This document shows positions 63,307 through 64,000 of a DNA stretch of 64,000 nt, piece by piece. The notes under the pieces are model-generated. The model worked only from the letters and a program-made list of their open reading frames with translations, was not told the origin of the DNA and searched no databases. How positions within the stretch are numbered: the first letter of the stretch is position 1; each line of letters starts with the position of its first letter. This stretch comes from Thalassospira lucentensis (GTDB taxonomy: Bacteria > Pseudomonadota > Alphaproteobacteria > Rhodospirillales > Thalassospiraceae). The translations under genes and the position numbers were made by a program. The stretch spans positions 3,755,001 to 3,819,000 of the forward strand of contig NZ_CP136684.1 in assembly GCF_032921865.1 (NCBI RefSeq), given 5' to 3'.

Positions 63307-64000
63307 TCAACCGATCAGATATCCACTGACAAATCGCACCCCAGGGAATGCCAGCGTAAGCAGAAGCCACGCCCCAAGAACAAATCGCACTGCCATTCGG
63401 CCCCGCAAGGTGGATTTTTCATGAATGAAGATCAGAGCACAAATCACAGCGAAGCCAAGCAGGGTCAAAAGCATTTTGTGATCAAGATAGAAAAGCGACT
63501 GATCTTCGACCTGACGTAGTGCAAAACCGGTGAAAATGCCAACAACAAGAACCCAAGCAGACCATTTAAGAAAACCAACCAGCATATATTCACTGTCACG
63601 CAAAGGCGGCAGGCGGCGGCTCCAGCGATTGGGCCGCCTGTTCTTTAGGGCATTTTCCTGAACGATATATGCCATTGCCGCTATTGCCGCCAAAGTAACG
63701 AGTGCATAGGTCACTAGAGACGTTCCGATATGCACCCATAGCCAACCGGAATAAAGAACCGGCTCTGATACTGATGGGTCGAAAACCGGCTCGAACACAT
63801 TGAAAAACCCGGCAATTCCACCAAACAGTAAAAGATATCCCCCGATATAACCGGCAAGGCGCCATATCTGTTTCGGCCCTTTGCAAATAACAAGCCCGCC
63901 AAAAATCAGGATTACCGAGAGCTCGGACCAATGCAAAGCCGCTGTAAAGCCGCGCGATTGCACTTCTTCGCCGGTTAATCCAAGAACCACAACGGTGCCC
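63307..64000 (-). CDS. CcsA/YpjD-like cytochrome c assembly family membrane protein (5' truncated)
   Basis: About 230 residues from the C-terminal part of an integral membrane protein; the frame stays open to the window edge, so its start is outside. At least six hydrophobic segments are seen (HWSELSVILIFGGLVI in part, GYIGGYLLLFGGIAGF, HIGTSLVTYALVTLAAIAA in part, MLLTLLGFAVICALIFI). The tryptophan/histidine-bearing LWVHIGTSLVTYAL segment resembles CcsA/YpjD proteins. In many proteobacteria this gene sits beside ffh, which could be just outside. The function is not settled. A 95-bp gap separates it from dusB. Confidence 0.75.
   Translation of the reverse strand, partial: GTVVVLGLTGEEVQSRGFTAALHWSELSVILIFGGLVICKGPKQIWRLAGYIGGYLLLFGGIAGFFNVFEPVFDPSVSEPVLYSGWLWVHIGTSLVTYALVTLAAIAAMAYIVQENALKNRRPNRWSRRLPPLRDSEYMLVGFLKWSAWVLVVGIFTGFALRQVEDQSLFYLDHKMLLTLLGFAVICALIFIHEKSTLRGRMAVRFVLGAWLLLTLAFPGVRFVSGYLIG

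Noticed and set aside
1..64000. Insertion sequences, prophage, integrons, CRISPR arrays or defence islands
   Set aside because: I found no transposase, integrase, repeat-spacer array or restriction gene; all neighbourhoods are ordinary chromosomal ones.

Overview
The window looks like chromosomal DNA of a marine, moderately halotolerant alphaproteobacterium of the Rhodospirillales type; Thalassospira is my best guess (inference, no search was run). Reasons: the order dusB-ntrB-ntrC-ntrY-ntrX-trkA-HAD-hfq-hflX, an RpoH-type sigma factor with an RpoH box, tmk-holB-metG-tatD synteny, an ectoine operon with a divergent MarR regulator, and a LexA-like box of the alphaproteobacterial GTTC-N7-GTTC type. 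GC is about 50-55% throughout. I see no insertion sequence, prophage, CRISPR array or sharp change in composition.

Layout. 1-13430: three ABC uptake operons on the + strand. The first is a carbohydrate system cut by the window edge, the second a PotDABC-like polyamine or opine system whose ATPase gene is frameshifted, the third ugpBAEC for sn-glycerol-3-phosphate. 13524-20000: free methionine sulfoxide reductase (msrC), ssb, an unrecognised gene, two Nudix hydrolases, a YchJ-like protein, rpoH with a long structured leader, and a DUF502 membrane protein. 20028-26126: recG (-) divergent from sdhE-mfd (+). 26187-33545: a minus-strand block holding an arginine/ornithine-type ABC operon with an AotO-like hydrolase, then deoC, deoB and a DsbA-family protein. 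33963-44901: a chemoreceptor, tRNA-Ser(UGA), mltB-like, rlpA, dacC-like, tmk-holB-metG-tatD and an MBL hydrolase. 45310-50186: ectR-like regulator divergent from ectA-ectB-ectC-ask. 50272-64000: mazG (+), then an IMPase-family phosphatase, hflX-hfq, a HAD phosphatase, trkA, ntrX-ntrY-ntrC-ntrB, dusB and a truncated CcsA/YpjD-like membrane gene, all on the minus strand.

How it fits together: the window combines nutrient capture (four ABC systems plus a putative amino-acid chemoreceptor), nitrogen control (NtrBC, NtrYX), osmotic balance (TrkA and de novo ectoine with its own aspartate kinase), cell-wall remodelling (lytic transglycosylase, RlpA, a DD-carboxypeptidase) and genome maintenance (RecG, Mfd, SSB).

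The most interesting signals are regulatory. They are a Cys-rich 13-codon upstream ORF inside a structured rpoH leader; a palindrome TGTTCAWWWGAAC found three times, always between genes; a perfect 8-2-8 palindrome before ssb; a LexA-type box before recG; stem-loops after the binding-protein gene in all four ABC operons; a consensus promoter bracketed by an inverted repeat before ectA; and a single-base frameshift in the PotA-like ATPase.
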